A stretch of DNA of 12,037 bases from Campylobacterota bacterium (GTDB lineage: Bacteria; Campylobacterota; Campylobacteria; Campylobacterales; SZUA-545): positions 1-12,037 of the forward strand of contig PWVP01000001.1 in the NCBI GenBank assembly GCA_003561815.1, written 5' to 3'. Under the pieces are notes generated by a model. It did not search any database, was not told where the DNA came from, and saw nothing but the letters and a program-made list of their open reading frames with translations. How positions within the stretch are numbered: the first letter of the stretch is position 1; the number at the start of each line of letters is the position of its first letter. The position numbers and the translations under genes were made by a program. Below are positions 11,889 to 12,037 of this stretch, piece by piece.

Positions 11889-12037
11889 ATCTCGATATCT
11901 CTTTTAGTATATTTCATACTTTCTATTTGATCAACTGCATCATTTAGCCTATCTCTATTATTTTTTGAAGACAAAAGATACATCGTCTCTTTCATAGCAC
12001 TGTATTCATCATATGATAATATGACGGCTGATTTATC
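11885..12037 (-). CDS. YefM/Phd-family antitoxin, C-terminal part (5' end outside window)
   Basis: The last 50 residues are visible: DKSAVILSYDEYSAMKETMYLL followed by SSKNNRDRLNDAVDQIES. VILSxDEYxxxKETxYLL...NRxRLxxAxxQIE is typical of YefM/Phd antitoxins; this C-terminal half wraps the toxin. The N-terminal DNA-binding part lies beyond the window. The TGA overlaps the toxin ATG as in yefM-yoeB operons, so the pair is likely co-regulated by operator binding upstream of the antitoxin. Confidence 0.88.
   Translation of the reverse strand, partial: DKSAVILSYDEYSAMKETMYLLSSKNNRDRLNDAVDQIESMKYTKRDIEI

Noticed and set aside
1..12037. CRISPR arrays, tRNA, rRNA, transposases
   Set aside because: No regular spaced repeats, no cloverleaf or rRNA signatures, and no DDE-type reading frame were seen.

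Overview
The window most resembles a high-GC member of the Campylobacterota (a Sulfurimonas/Sulfurovum/Hydrogenimonas-type bacterium). The best evidence is the histidine kinase (H-box reading HELTTPV, followed by an IYDDLAYALL stretch) and its OmpR-type regulator (FLTSLND...DDYLRKPFEL), which look like campylobacterotal two-component proteins. This assignment rests on family resemblance, not on a search. Positions 1 to about 8,740 are GC-rich and compact; the rest looks like accessory DNA.

Core part: the C-terminus of a secreted PPC-like protein (1-311) meets a convergent exported glucosaminidase (308-952). A divergent intergenic region with a perfect 20-bp dyad separates the glucosaminidase from a small exported DUF4168-type protein (1090-1485). 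After a repeat-rich intergenic region come a TIGR01777/SDR protein and an orphan LytTR response regulator in one operon (1662-3255), closed by a strong hairpin. Next is a divergent pair with overlapping -10 boxes: an unknown 119-aa protein (minus) and thiL (plus), both apparently leaderless. A 173-aa unknown protein, whose Shine-Dalgarno lies in a hairpin, and an MFS transporter follow. On the minus strand, 8738 to 6362 holds a response regulator, a sensor kinase and a secreted Cys-rich Spy/CpxP-like protein.

The clearest regulatory system is in that cluster. The response-regulator promoter and the internal promoter of the Spy-like gene share one architecture: two 7-bp CTTCACA-like boxes 4 bp apart, then exactly 10 bp to the -10 hexamer. 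This predicts an autoregulated envelope- or metal-stress module whose output is the Spy-like protein.

Accessory part (about 8,800 to the end): this is largely a set of toxin-antitoxin and defence-type genes, several broken. It holds a frameshifted MNT nucleotidyltransferase with a stub of a possible HEPN partner, an intact DUF234-type ATPase/nuclease-like protein behind a strong dyad operator, an AbiEi/AbiEii pair truncated and internally deleted, and, in a distinctly AT-rich stretch, an intact Txe/YoeB toxin with its YefM/Phd antitoxin running off the end. The palindrome GCGATCGC, found seven times between 1769 and 7624, is absent here, which supports a different origin. No tRNA, rRNA, CRISPR array or transposase was seen.
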